From: Ramlibacter montanisoli
GTDB lineage: Bacteria > Pseudomonadota > Gammaproteobacteria > Burkholderiales > Burkholderiaceae_C
Length of the DNA stretch: 64,000 nucleotides
NCBI RefSeq assembly: GCF_013087525.1
Contig: NZ_JABFCS010000001.1
Span: 2,914,001 to 2,978,000, forward strand
Direction of reading: 5' to 3'
The notes below the pieces were generated by a model. That model saw only the letters and a program-made list of their open reading frames with translations. It made no database searches and was not told where the DNA came from. A program made the position numbers and the translations under genes. The number at the start of each line of letters is the position of its first letter. Position 1 is the first letter of the stretch. Below, one piece after another: positions 17,226 through 26,633 of the stretch.

Positions 17226-18054
17226 CGGACATCCTCCTCTCCGCGAAGAACCTGAGCGTGCGCTTCGGCGGCGTGCTGGCGGTGAACAACGTGAGCTTCG
17301 ACGTGCAGCGCGGCGAAGTGTTCACGCTGATCGGGCCCAACGGCGCCGGCAAGACCACGGTGTTCAACCTGATCAGCCGCATCTACACCCCGACCACCGG
17401 CTCGATCGAGTTCGAGGGGCTGCCGCTCACGGCGCAGCCGCCGCACCGCATCGCGTCCCTGGGCATCGCGCGCACCTTCCAGAACATCGAGCTGTTCGAG
17501 CACGCCTCGGTGCTGCACAACCTGCTGATCGGCCGCCACACGCACCGCAAGACCGGCCTGTTCGCCGACATGTTCTTCACCCCGAAGGTGCGGGCCGCGG
17601 AAATCGCCGCGCGCGAGAAGGTGGAGCAGGTGATCGAGCTGCTGGACCTGCAGCACCACCGGGACTCCATGGTCGCCGGCCTGCCCTATGGCGTGCGCAA
17701 GGTGGTGGAACTGGCGCGGGCCCTGTGCACCGAGCCCAAGCTGCTGCTGCTCGACGAGCCCTCCTCCGGCCTCAACGTGGAGGAGACCGAGGACATGGCC
17801 TTCTGGATCCAGGACATCCAGCACGAACTGGGCATCACCGTGCTGATGGTGGAACACGACATGACGCTGGTGTCCAAGGTGTCGGACCGCGTGCTGGCCA
17901 TGAACCAGGGCGAGGTGCTGGCGACGGGGACGCCGCGGGAGGTGCAGGACCACCCCGGGGTGATCGAGGCGTATCTCGGGAGCATCGAGGACGTGTCGGC
18001 GCTGCGCAGGGGAGCGCCCCCACCCCGACCCTCACCCAGAGGGGGAGGGAGTGA
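17222..18054 (+). CDS. livG: Liv-type ABC transporter ATP-binding protein LivG (continuous with livF as sequenced)
   Basis: The ATPase has about 277 residues: Walker [13 protein letters not shown] (about 39-50), the LivG segment [22 protein letters not shown], Walker [13 protein letters not shown], and a C-terminus [18 protein letters not shown] that is the normal LivG end. After it come [11 protein letters not shown] and a stretch, [12 protein letters not shown], encoded by a GC-rich repeat (18013-18051). As given, no stop occurs and the frame continues into livF, giving a 544-residue double ATPase. One added G in the run 18041-18045 would bring TGA 18052-18054 into frame, 4 nt before the livF ATG. 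Confidence 0.9.
18013..18051 (+). repeat. REP-like GC-rich repeat, copy B (livG-livF junction)
   Basis: GCGCCCCCACCCC, GACCCTCACCCA, GAGGGGGAGGGAGT. It matches copy C at 52443-52480 read in reverse (GCGCCCCCACCCC, AACCTTCCCCG, GAGGGGGAGGGAGT). It is related in composition to copies A, D and E but has an imperfect stem. It extends the livG frame past the normal end of LivG. Confidence 0.7.
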
Positions 18055-18058
18055 AGAC

Positions 18059-18856
18059 ATGAGCACCAATCCTCCGGCAGTGAGCGACGTTCCCGTGCTC
18101 AAGCTCTCCAACGTGGAGAGCGCCTACGGACCGATCAAGGCGATCCGCGGCGTCAGCCTGCAGGTGCGCCGCGGCGAGATCGCCACCGTGCTGGGGTCCA
18201 ACGGCGCCGGCAAGTCCACCATCCTGAAGACCATCTCCGGCATCATCGACCCGCGCAAGGGCAGCATCGAGTTCAAGGGCGAGGACATCACCGCGCGCGA
18301 CCCCGCCTTCATCGTGCAGCAGGGCCTGTCGCACGTGCCCGAAGGCCGCGAGGTGTTCCCGCTGCTGTCGGTGCACGACAACCTGCTGATGGGCGCCTAC
18401 ACGCGCCGCGACCGCGACGGCATCGCGCGCGACATGGAGGCCGTGTACCACTACTTCCCGATCCTGAAGGAGCGCACGGCGCAGGACGCGGGACTGCTGT
18501 CCGGCGGGCAGCAGCAGATGCTGGCGATTTCGCGGGCGATCATGGCCGCGCCCGACCTGATCCTGCTGGACGAGCCCAGCCTGGGCCTGTCGCCCAAGCT
18601 GACCAAGGAGATCTTCGAGATCGTGGTGCGCATCAACCGCGAGCGCGGCACCACCATCCTGCTGGTGGAGCAGAACGCCAACATGGCGCTGAACGCCGCC
18701 GACTACGGCTACGTGCTGGAGAACGGCCGCATCGTGATGGAAGACACCTGCGCGCGGCTGCGCGAGAAGGAAGACATCAAGGAGTTCTACCTGGGCATGA
18801 AGGAAGCGGGCGTGCGCGGCGAGCGGCGCTGGAAGAAGAAGAAGACCTGGAGATAG
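18059..18856 (+). CDS. livF: Liv-type ABC transporter ATP-binding protein LivF
   Basis: The 265-residue second ATPase has Walker A LGSNGAGKSTILK (about 42-54), the LivF-specific VPEGREVFPLLSVHDNLLMGAY, signature LSGGQQQMLAISRA, Walker B LILLDEPSLGLSPK and H-loop-region LLVEQNANMAL. A basic tail, ERRWKKKKTWR, ends the protein. ATG 18059 follows GGGAGTGAAGAC. It is 2 nt from the acyl-CoA synthetase start. With LivG it drives the LivH/LivM channel. Confidence 0.93.
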   Translation: MSTNPPAVSDVPVLKLSNVESAYGPIKAIRGVSLQVRRGEIATVLGSNGAGKSTILKTISGIIDPRKGSIEFKGEDITARDPAFIVQQGLSHVPEGREVFPLLSVHDNLLMGAYTRRDRDGIARDMEAVYHYFPILKERTAQDAGLLSGGQQQMLAISRAIMAAPDLILLDEPSLGLSPKLTKEIFEIVVRINRERGTTILLVEQNANMALNAADYGYVLENGRIVMEDTCARLREKEDIKEFYLGMKEAGVRGERRWKKKKTWR

Positions 18857-18858
18857 GC

Positions 18859-20714
18859 ATGAGAAAACTCTGGGACCTGAACGACATCCAGCCCGAGACC
18901 AAGGTGATCCTCGAGGGCGACACCATTCCCGCCATGTTCTGGAACGGGGTGGCCCAGCGCGGCCCCGACATCTGGATGCGCCAGAAGGACCTGGGCATCT
19001 GGCGCAGCTGGACCTGGACGCAGACCGGCGAAGCCGTGCGCGAGATTGCCGGCGGGCTGCTGGCGCTCGGCTTCGCGCCCAAGGACACCGCCTCCATCCT
19101 GTCCAACACGGTGATCGAGTGGGTGCTGGCCGACCTGGCCGTGCTGTCCTGCGGCGGCGTGTCCAACGGCATCTACCCCACGGACGCGGCTTCGCAGGTG
19201 CAGTACCTGTCCGAGGACTCGGGCAGCACCATCCTGTTCGTGGAGGACGACGAGCAGCTGGACAAGGCACTGGAGGTGCGCGGGCAGCTGCCGAAGCTGA
19301 AGAAGATCGTCGTGTTCGACATGGAAGGCCTGCGCGAGCTGGACGACCCCATGGTGACCAGCCTGGCCGAACTGCGCCGGCAGGGCCGCGAATACAACAC
19401 GCTGCATCCCGATGCCGTGATGAGGCGCGTGAAGGAGGTGCGGCCCGAGGACCTCGCCATCCTCGTGTACACCTCAGGCACCACCGGCAAGCCCAAGGGC
19501 GCCATGCACTCGCACCACGGCCTGGTCTACACCGTGCGCGGCTACAACACGCTGATCGCGCGCAGCGCCGACGACGAGTGCATGTGCTTCCTGCCCCTGT
19601 GCCACATCGCCGAGCGCCTGGGCGGCGAGTACTTCGCGCTCTACACGGGTTCGAAACTGAACTTCGTCGAGAACCCGGAGACGGTGCCGGAGAACGTGCG
19701 CGAGATCGCGCCCACCGTGTTCACCGCCGTGCCGCGCGTCTGGGAGAAGTTCTATTCCGGCGTGATGATCGGCCTGAAGGAGGCCAGCCGCCTGCAGCAG
19801 GCGGTGTACGCCTGGGGCATAGGCGTGGGCACCCAGATCGCCGAGAAGGTGCTCTCCGGGCAGCCGGTGGGTGCGGGCCTGAAGCTGCGCTACCTGGTGG
19901 CCAACTGGCTGGCCCTGTCCAACGTGCGCAAATTGATCGGCATCGACCGCGCGCGCTTCCTGGTGACGGGCGCCGCGCCGATCTCGCCCGAGCTGGTGAA
20001 GTGGTACCTGGCGCTGGGCGTGCCGATGCTGGAGGTCTGGGGCATGACCGAGACCTGCGGCGCGGCCACCGGCATCCCGGCGCAGAAGATCAAGCCCGGC
20101 TCGATCGGCCCGGCGGCCAGCTACAACCAGGTGCGGATCGACCCGGCCACCGGCGAGATCCAGGTCAAGGGCCCGAACGTCTTCATGGGCTACCTGAACC
20201 AGCCGGAGAAGACGGCGGAGACCTTCACGCCGGACGGCTGGCTGCGCACCGGCGACGTCGGCAGCGTGGACGGCGAAGGCTTCTTCCGCATCACCGACCG
20301 GATGAAGGACATCATCATCACGGCCGGCGGCAAGAACATCACGCCCAGCGAGTTCGAGAACGAGCTGAAGTTCTCCCCTACATCACCGACGCGGTGGTGA
20401 TCGGCGACAAGCGCGCCTACCTCACGGTGATCATCATGATCGACCAGGAGAACGTGGAGAAGTTCGCGCAGGACAGCGACGTGCCCTTCTCCAACTACGC
20501 GAGCCTCACGCGCGCGCCGGAAGTGCAGGCGCTGATCCAGGGCGAGATCGACCGCGTCAACAAGAAGTTCGCGCGCGTGGAGCAGGTCAAGAAGTTCTTC
20601 CTGCTGGACACGCAGCTGTCGGCCGAGGACGAAGAGCTGACGCCCACCATGAAGCTCAAGCGCAAGCTGGTGCAGAACAAGTACGCACGCCAGATCGAGG
20701 CGATGTATTCCTAA
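18859..20714 (+). CDS. AMP-forming long-chain-type acyl-CoA synthetase (one frameshift)
   Basis: The restored ligase has about 618 residues. The AMP-binding P-loop motif VYTSGTTGKPKGAMHSHHG lies near 205-223, LEVWGMTETCGAATG near 390-404, and GWLRTGDVGSVDGEGFFRITDRMKD near 457-481 with the hinge lysine region AGGKNITPSEFEN. This resembles the FadD15/ACSBG-like class. It forms acyl-CoA from a carboxylate, ATP and CoA. The frame breaks after NELKFSP at the four-C run 20375-20378; adding one base continues YITDAVVIGDKRAYLTV to the end. Its place between livF and livK implies it activates the acid imported by this transporter. Confidence 0.9.
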
Positions 20715-20736
20715 GCCGTTTCAACAAGGAGACCCG

Positions 20737-21900
20737 ATGAAGTTGCAATCCACCACCATCCTCGCCGCGATCGCGCTGGCCTGCGCGCCCGCCCTCGCGC
20801 AGCAGCAGGGCGTGAGCAAGGACACCATCCTGATCGGCACGATCCAGGACCTGTCCGGCCCGCTGGCCGGCTACGGCAAGCAGGCGCGCAACGGCATGCA
20901 GCTGCGCATCGACGAACTCAACGAGCAGCAGGGCAGCATCCACGGCCGCAAGCTCAAGCTGATCGCCGAGGACGACGGCTACGACCCGAAGAAGGCGGTG
21001 CTGGCGGCGCAGAAGCTGGTGAACCAGGACAAGGTGTTCATCATCGCCGGCCACCTGGGCACGGCGCAGAACATGGCGGCGATGCCGGTGCAGTTCGAGA
21101 AGAACATCGTCAACTTCATGCCGATCACCGCGGCGCGCGAGATGTACGAGCCGCTGCACAAGCTGAAGTATTCGTTTGCGGCGACCTACTACGACCAGAT
21201 CCGGCAGGCGCTGCCCAAGATGGTGAAGGAGCGCAACGTCAAGAAGGTCTGCACGATCTACCAGGACGACGACTTCGGCCTGGAGGTGCAGCGCGGCGCG
21301 GAAGCCGGCCTGAAGACGATCGGCATGGAAGTGGCGGAGAAGACCACCTACAAGCGCGGCGCCACCGACTTCTCCTCGCAGGTCGCCAAGATGAAGTCCT
21401 CCGGCTGCGAGCTCGTCGTGCTGGGGACCATCATCCGCGAGACCATCGGCACCATCGGCGAGGCGCGCAAGACCGGCTTCAACCCGGTCTTCCTGGGCTC
21501 CAGCGCCGCCTACACCGACCTGATCCACAAGCTGGGCGGCAAGCCCATGGACGGCCTGTTCGCCACGCACACGGTGCAGCACCCTTACCTGGACGAGGCC
21601 TCGCAGCCGATCCGCTTCTGGGCCAACAAGTACAAGACCCGATTCAACGAGGACCCGACGGTGTTCTCGGTCTACGGCTACACCATCATCGACCAGTTCA
21701 TCAAGGCGGCGCAGAAGGCGGGACCCAACCTCAGCACCGACAGCTTCGTGAAGACGATGGACAGCATGACCTTCGAGCCCGACATGTTCGGCAGCCCCAA
21801 GTCCACCTACACCGCGACCAAGCGGCTGGGCAACGACATCTCGCGCATGTCGCAGATCAAGGACGGCAAGTGGGTGGTCGTCAACGACTACGGGAAGTAA
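20737..21900 (+). CDS. livK: Liv-type periplasmic solute-binding protein, first copy
   Basis: The 387-residue protein has a signal peptide (MKLQSTTILAAIALACAPALA, about 1-21). The mature part is a type I periplasmic-binding fold: ILIGTIQDLSGPLAGYGKQ, GMQLRIDELN, DDGYDPKKAVLAAQKLV, GHLGTAQNMAAMPV, YKRGATDFSSQVAKMK, VYGYTIIDQFI. The ribosome site AACAAGGAGACCCG is strong. It closes the liv operon and delivers ligand to LivHMGF. A very similar protein is encoded at 23903-25072. The embedded synthetase gene suggests a fatty, aromatic or branched carboxylate rather than leucine. Confidence 0.93.
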   Translation: MKLQSTTILAAIALACAPALAQQQGVSKDTILIGTIQDLSGPLAGYGKQARNGMQLRIDELNEQQGSIHGRKLKLIAEDDGYDPKKAVLAAQKLVNQDKVFIIAGHLGTAQNMAAMPVQFEKNIVNFMPITAAREMYEPLHKLKYSFAATYYDQIRQALPKMVKERNVKKVCTIYQDDDFGLEVQRGAEAGLKTIGMEVAEKTTYKRGATDFSSQVAKMKSSGCELVVLGTIIRETIGTIGEARKTGFNPVFLGSSAAYTDLIHKLGGKPMDGLFATHTVQHPYLDEASQPIRFWANKYKTRFNEDPTVFSVYGYTIIDQFIKAAQKAGPNLSTDSFVKTMDSMTFEPDMFGSPKSTYTATKRLGNDISRMSQIKDGKWVVVNDYGK

Positions 21901-21903
21901 GGC

Positions 21904-23685
21904 TCAGCGCTGCACGGTGAACGTCAGCTTCTTCGACGCGACCAGGCCGCCGTTGTCGGTCACGTGCAGCACCACCGACTCCCGCCCGGCCTTGCCGAAG
22001 GTCTTCGTGAACACCGCCTGGGTGGACCAGGTCGTGCCGTTGCTCTCCGCCCAGCGATAGGCCGTGATGCTGCCGTCGGGGTCATAGGAGCCGCTCGCCG
22101 TGAAGCTGCAGGCCCGGCCGGCGGTGCAGTTCACCGCGGGCTGCGCCACCGGCGCCACGTTGGCTACGGGAGCGGGCTCCGGCGCGGGTAGCGGTTCGCT
22201 GGTCGCGCCGGGAATCACGTAGCCGGTGAGCGTGCCGCGCGTGCGGTCCAGGGTTCGTCCCTCGAGTGACGCGCTGTCGACGAAGAAAGCGATCGCGCCC
22301 GCACCGCACAGCCCCTTGTGGCTCCAGCGCACGACGCCCGACGCATCGGTCGTGCCGGTGACCGCCTGGTTGGTCCAGTAGTCGTCGAGGAAGCGGCCGC
22401 TCACCTTCACGTTGGCCAGCGGAGTGCCGGTCTCGCTCCTGATCGTCACTGCGGCAGTGGCCAGGTTGTGCATCCTGCCGCCCTGCACGCAGCTGCCCGG
22501 AAGCGCCGGGTCCTGCACGAACTGCCCGGTCATCACCAGCGAACTGCTCACCAGGCAGTTCGAGGCGCAGGCGCTCACCGGCGTCAGCTTCACCAGGCGC
22601 TGGCTGCGACCGATCATCACCTGGGACAGCACCTGCCCGGCGGCATTCATGGCGCCGGCATCGGTCACGGTGGCTCCAGGGTAGGCGGGTGACATGCGCG
22701 CGGCCAGGGGCTGGCCCAGGCCGGCCGGACCGGGCGCGACCATGCCGGTGCTCTGCGCGGTGAAGGAGACGTCCTGGCCGGCACTGATGGCCCCCATCCG
22801 CGCGCGCGAGAGGCGGCCCGTGCCCGCGCCCGTCAGCTGCTGCCAGCCGCCGCCCGCGGTCAGGCGGAACGGGTACACGAGGTTCTGCGAACCGGTGGTC
22901 ACCAGGAAGTGCGCCTGGTCGCCGTCGTCGTTGATCACGCTGCCGTTCGAGCCGACCCCCATGAAGCCCTGCGGCGGCGGCGGCAGCGCCTTCGCGCTGC
23001 GCGGCTCGCCGAGCTGGTACCAGAAGCCCCAGGTCACGACCTTGCCGCCGGGACTCATCGCCAGCGGACGCTCGTTGGGGTAGCCCATGGCACGCAGGTC
23101 GACCATTCCGGCCGCCTGCGTCCACATGAAGGGCAAGGCGATCGATGGAATCGCCCCGCCGAGGGTGGCCCACCCGACCAGGCGCCCCTGCTCGTCCAGC
23201 CCGCCCACGTCGACGCTCGACGTTCCCGGGAACACGCCCAGGTCCCTGGCGGAGTACCCGCCGGCCCCCGGCAGCCACACCACCGCGCGCGTGGCGCTTC
23301 CGGGCACGCCCGCCATCCCGGCGATCAGGCCGGAATTGTTGATGTACATCGGATACTGACTGTTCGCGTCCGCCCCGGGCACCGTCGGCAGCACGATGCG
23401 CTCGCCGCCCTTCCACAGAACGGTTTCCTCGGCGGGCAGGCAGAAGGGTCCGCAGCCGGGATCCGGGTGGGACTTGCCGACCACGTGGCCCGCGTCGTTC
23501 AGGTCGTTGCCGCTGGCCGCGGGGGCGACGAAGTCCACGGCGTACATCGGCGCCGCCAGCGCGGTGCCCTGGAGCGCCTGCGCGCCTGCCGCCTGGTCCG
23601 GCGCGCTGCTCGCGTCGTCGCCGCCGCCCCCACAGGCGGCGAGGACGGAAACCAGGAGGGCCGGCACGAGCGGGCAGGATTTCAT
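21904..23685 (-). CDS. Secreted lipoprotein with HAF-like repeats and a C-terminal PKD domain
   Basis: The 593-residue protein has a lipoprotein signal peptide with lipobox LAAC at 15-18 followed by GGGGDDASS. The middle (about 45-330) contains repeated units such as NDLNDAGHVVGKS, INNSGLIAGMAG, GGLDEQGRLVGWA and NAAGQVLSQ, the HAF-type pattern of beta-propeller-like extracellular proteins. A proline-rich hinge (EPLPAPEPAPVANVAPVAQP) precedes a PKD domain (about 515-593: SGSYDPDGSITAYRW). The start was set at ATG 23685, with GGAG seven bases upstream; an ATG at 23697 is possible. It lies on the opposite strand between two livK paralogues, 4 nt from the end of the first. Confidence 0.8.
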   Translation of the reverse strand: MKSCPLVPALLVSVLAACGGGGDDASSAPDQAAGAQALQGTALAAPMYAVDFVAPAASGNDLNDAGHVVGKSHPDPGCGPFCLPAEETVLWKGGERIVLPTVPGADANSQYPMYINNSGLIAGMAGVPGSATRAVVWLPGAGGYSARDLGVFPGTSSVDVGGLDEQGRLVGWATLGGAIPSIALPFMWTQAAGMVDLRAMGYPNERPLAMSPGGKVVTWGFWYQLGEPRSAKALPPPPQGFMGVGSNGSVINDDGDQAHFLVTTGSQNLVYPFRLTAGGGWQQLTGAGTGRLSRARMGAISAGQDVSFTAQSTGMVAPGPAGLGQPLAARMSPAYPGATVTDAGAMNAAGQVLSQVMIGRSQRLVKLTPVSACASNCLVSSSLVMTGQFVQDPALPGSCVQGGRMHNLATAAVTIRSETGTPLANVKVSGRFLDDYWTNQAVTGTTDASGVVRWSHKGLCGAGAIAFFVDSASLEGRTLDRTRGTLTGYVIPGATSEPLPAPEPAPVANVAPVAQPAVNCTAGRACSFTASGSYDPDGSITAYRWAESNGTTWSTQAVFTKTFGKAGRESVVLHVTDNGGLVASKKLTFTVQR

Positions 23686-23902
23686 GATGCACTCCATTCG
23701 TTGAGCTGATGCCAGGGCACCGGACAAGCTGCCGCACGGCGAGGACTCAGGCTACCGACCGCACCCTTCGCCATGTTTGACGTCGGGCAAACTTGGAGGG
23801 GTGGTTACGACTGACGCGCATCCTTACTGGAAACCCCCAGCACGGCGCGCCGGGCGCGGTAGAACAATTCGCTACACCCCGGTCCACGCGAAGGAGCCCG
23901 CC

Positions 23903-25072
23903 ATGCATCGCAAAGCCTTCCTGGTGTTCGCCGTCCTGGTGCTGGCCGCCACCGCGGCGGCCGCGCAGAACGCGGCGCAGGGCATCACGCGCAACGAGGT
24001 CGTCCTCGGCTCCATCCAGGACCTGTCGGGCCCCATCGCCGCCTTCGGCAAGCAGGCCCGCATGGGCATGCAGTTGCGCATCGACGAGATCAACGAACAG
24101 GGCGGCGTGCACGGCCGCAAGATCCGGCTGGTCGTCGAGGACTCGGCCTACGACCCCAAGAAGGCGGTGCTGGCGGCGCAGAAGCTGGTGAACCAGGACA
24201 GGATCTTCGCGATGGTGGCGCACATCGGCACCGCGCAGAACATGGCGGCCATGCCGGTGCAGTTCGAGAAGAACGTCATCAACTTCATGCCGCTGACGGC
24301 GGCGCGCGAGATGTACGAGCCCTTCCACCGGCTCAAGTACGCCTACCTCTCCTCCTACTACGACCAGATCCGCGCCGCACTGCCCAAGCTGGTGAAGGAG
24401 AAGAACGCGAAGAAGGTCTGCGCGCTCTACCAGGACGACGAGTTCGGCCTGGAGGTCGTGCGCGGCGCCGAGGCCGGCCTGAAGGCCATCGGCATGGAGG
24501 TGGCGGAGAAGACCACGTACAAGCGCGGCGCCACCGACTTCTCCTCGCAGGTCGCGAAGCTGAAGTCCTCCAGCTGCGACCTGGTGGTGATGGGCACCAT
24601 CATCCGAGAGACCATAGGCACCATCGCCGAGGCGCGCAAGACCGGCTACAACCCGGTCTTCCTCGGCTCCGCCGCGGCCTACACCGACCTGATCCACAAG
24701 CTCGGTGGCAAGGCGGTGGAGAACTTCTACGCCACCCATACCGTGCAGCACCCCTACCTGGACGAGGCTTCGCAGCCCCTGCGCTTCTGGGCCAACAAGT
24801 ACAAGACCAAGTTCAACGAAGACCCGACGGTGTTCTCCGCCTACGGCTACAACATCATGGAAGCCTTCATCTCCGCCGCCCAGAAGGCCGGCCCGAACCT
24901 CAGTACAGAAAGCTTCATCAAGGCCATGGACACGCTGGTGATGCCGCCCGACTTCTTCGGCGGGCCGCAGGCGAGCTTCGGGCCGCAGAAGCGGCTGGGC
25001 AGCAACCTGTCGCGCCTGTCGCAGATCCAGGACGGGCGCTGGAAGGTGGTGTCCGACTACGTCGGTCCCTGA
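23903..25072 (+). CDS. Liv-type periplasmic solute-binding protein, second copy
   Basis: The 389-residue protein has a signal peptide ending AATAAAA (about 1-21). Most positions of the mature protein match the livK product at 20737-21900, including SIQDLSGPIAAFGKQ, GTAQNMAAMPVQFEK and YKRGATDFSSQVAK, so it is a recent paralogue. Differences lie mainly in surface segments and the end (FFGGPQASFGPQKRLGSN). Ribosome site GAAGGAG. It has its own upstream region (TAGAAC at 23860) and a strong terminator after it, so it is expressed apart from livHMGF but could share the same permease with altered specificity. Confidence 0.92.
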   Translation: MHRKAFLVFAVLVLAATAAAAQNAAQGITRNEVVLGSIQDLSGPIAAFGKQARMGMQLRIDEINEQGGVHGRKIRLVVEDSAYDPKKAVLAAQKLVNQDRIFAMVAHIGTAQNMAAMPVQFEKNVINFMPLTAAREMYEPFHRLKYAYLSSYYDQIRAALPKLVKEKNAKKVCALYQDDEFGLEVVRGAEAGLKAIGMEVAEKTTYKRGATDFSSQVAKLKSSSCDLVVMGTIIRETIGTIAEARKTGYNPVFLGSAAAYTDLIHKLGGKAVENFYATHTVQHPYLDEASQPLRFWANKYKTKFNEDPTVFSAYGYNIMEAFISAAQKAGPNLSTESFIKAMDTLVMPPDFFGGPQASFGPQKRLGSNLSRLSQIQDGRWKVVSDYVGP

Positions 25073-25091
25073 GCCTCACGCGCGGCCCGCC

Positions 25092-25120
25092 ACAAGCCGC
25101 CCCGGGGCGGCTTGTTTGTT
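25092..25120 (+). terminator. Rho-independent terminator after the second livK
   Basis: ACAAGCCGCCCC (25092-25103) followed directly by GGGGCGGCTTGT (25104-25115) is a perfect 24-bp palindrome ending in TTGTT. It starts 20 nt after the stop codon, and the next gene begins 16 nt beyond it. Confidence 0.85.
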
Positions 25121-25135
25121 GGTACGCTCGCCCGG

Positions 25136-26224
25136 ATGAGTTCGCCCAATCCGCTCAAGACGCCGGAGCTCGAGTTCAGGTCGCTGCTGTTCCTGGTGCT
25201 GGTGGCCTCGGCACTGTTCGCCCTGATCCTGTGGCCCTTCTTCGGCGCCGTGTGCTGGTCGGTGTTCATCGCCATCGTGTTCTGGCCGATGCACCGGCGC
25301 TTCCTGCACGGCAGCCACAACCGCCCCAACATGGCGGCCGCCGCGTCGGTCACCGTGATCGTGCTGATCGTGATCCTGCCGATGACGATGCTGGTCGCAT
25401 CCATCACCGACGAGGCCTCGCAGATGGTCGCCAAGCTGCGCTCCGGCGAGATCAACATCGGCACCTATTTCCAGCGCATCCTCGCGGCGCTGCCCGAATG
25501 GGCGCGCGGCATGCTGCAACGCTTCGGCATGGGCGACCTGCAGCTGCTGCAGCAGAAGGTGATGACGGCCATCGGCACCAGCGGCCAGGCGCTCACCTCG
25601 CGCGTGGTCGGCATCGGCCAGGTGACGCTGGACTTCGTCGTCGCCTTCTTCGTGATGCTGTACGTGCTGTACTTCCTGTTCCGCGACGGCGACAGGCTCT
25701 CCCAGTCGATCGCGCGGACCATCCCGCTGCACCCGCAGCACACGCGCCGGCTGCTCACGCAGTTCGCCACCGTGGTGCGCGCCACCGTCAAGGGCAACAT
25801 CGTGGTGGCGCTGGTGCAGGGCGCGCTCGGCGCCATCGCCTTCTGGTTCCTCGGGCTGCCCGGGGCGGTGCTGTGGGGCACGGTGATGGCCGTCCTGTCG
25901 CTGCTGCCCGCCGTCGGCGCCGTGCTGGTGTGGGGCCCGGTGGCCGCCTATTTCTTCTTCACGGGCGACGTGGTCAAGGGCATCGGCCTGACCGTGTGGG
26001 GCGCGCTGGTGATCGGGCTGGTGGACAACGTGCTGCGGCCCATCCTGGTGGGCCGCGACACGCGCATGCCGGACTACCTGGTGCTGGTCACCACGCTGGG
26101 CGGCATCGTGGTGTTCGGGCTCAACGGCTTCGTGATCGGTCCGGTGATCGCCGCCGTGTTCCTGGTGAGCTGGGAGATGCTCGCGTCGGCGCGCCAGCAG
26201 CCGACGATGCTGCCGCCGCCCTGA
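25136..26224 (+). CDS. AI-2E family transporter (PerM/TqsA-like membrane protein)
   Basis: The 362-residue membrane protein has about eight helices. N-terminal pair LLFLVLVASALFALILWPF and AVCWSVFIAIVFWPM, a soluble middle region (about 95-155), then the family core VTLDFVVAFFVMLYVLYFLFRD, VQGALGAIAFWFLGLPGAVLWG, LLPAVGAVLVWGP and IGLVDNVLRPILVGRDTRMPDYLVL. The AI-2E/UPF0118 family includes the AI-2 exporter TqsA and Na+/H+ antiporters, so the name does not define the substrate. ATG 25136 follows a terminator by 16 nt, implying its own promoter in that short gap. Confidence 0.9.
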   Translation: MSSPNPLKTPELEFRSLLFLVLVASALFALILWPFFGAVCWSVFIAIVFWPMHRRFLHGSHNRPNMAAAASVTVIVLIVILPMTMLVASITDEASQMVAKLRSGEINIGTYFQRILAALPEWARGMLQRFGMGDLQLLQQKVMTAIGTSGQALTSRVVGIGQVTLDFVVAFFVMLYVLYFLFRDGDRLSQSIARTIPLHPQHTRRLLTQFATVVRATVKGNIVVALVQGALGAIAFWFLGLPGAVLWGTVMAVLSLLPAVGAVLVWGPVAAYFFFTGDVVKGIGLTVWGALVIGLVDNVLRPILVGRDTRMPDYLVLVTTLGGIVVFGLNGFVIGPVIAAVFLVSWEMLASARQQPTMLPPP

Positions 26225-26577
26225 GCCGCCTTGCCGGCGCGCTTGCGCGGGGCGGGCGCTTGCCGGCCCTCGCTGCGCAGGATGGTCGTCGTCGCGCCTT
26301 CGTCCTCGCCGCCCGGGAGCTCCTGCAGCAGCAGGTCGCAGCCGAAGCTTCCGGCCATCTCGCCGGGCGCAAATTCGAAGGCCCCCAGGATGCGCACCTG
26401 GTCGCGCAGCAGGCCGGCCTGCTCACGGCCCTGCAGCGTGCCGGCACCCAGGACGGCGCCGTCGGCGGAGAGCACGACGACGCGCAGCCGCTGCGGGTCG
26501 CTGGTGGGCAGCTGCATCGCCATCTGGAAGGCGCGGGCAATCGGGGCGGGATCAGCAGGGGCAGACCGGCTTGGCAT
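26074..26577 (-). CDS. Hypothetical protein, 3' end overlapping the AI-2E transporter gene
   Basis: A frame of 167 residues from ATG 26577 begins MPSRSAPADPAPIARAFQMAMQ. A sheet-like domain (RLRVVVLSADGAVLGAGTLQGREQ, VRILGAFEFAPGEMAGSFGCDLLLQEL) precedes a basic region (PAPRKRAGKAA). The last 50 codons are antisense to the transporter gene and look unreal, so the true end may lie near 26224 after another indel. I recognise no family. Evidence is the plausible amino-acid composition of the first 110 codons only. Confidence 0.4.
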   Translation of the reverse strand: MPSRSAPADPAPIARAFQMAMQLPTSDPQRLRVVVLSADGAVLGAGTLQGREQAGLLRDQVRILGAFEFAPGEMAGSFGCDLLLQELPGGEDEGATTTILRSEGRQAPAPRKRAGKAAQGGGSIVGCWRADASISQLTRNTAAITGPITKPLSPNTTMPPSVVTSTR

Positions 26578-26619
26578 CGCGGCAAGGTATCGGCAGTCAC
26601 AAAAATGTTGTGCCCAGAC

Positions 26620-26633
26620 GTTGCCCGGGCAAC
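26620..26633. promoter_or_regulatory. Perfect 14-bp palindrome in an intergenic region
   Basis: GTTGCCC-GGGCAAC lies 43 nt upstream of the preceding minus-strand start and 140 nt upstream of the next plus-strand start. The 195-nt gap 26578-26772 holds nothing else I can identify. A regulator-binding site is possible. Confidence 0.3.

Noticed and set aside
23747..24751. Long minus-strand frame opposite the second livK
   Set aside because: A mirror frame with Val/Leu/His/Arg bias also appears opposite the first livK, as expected for antisense shadows of paralogues.
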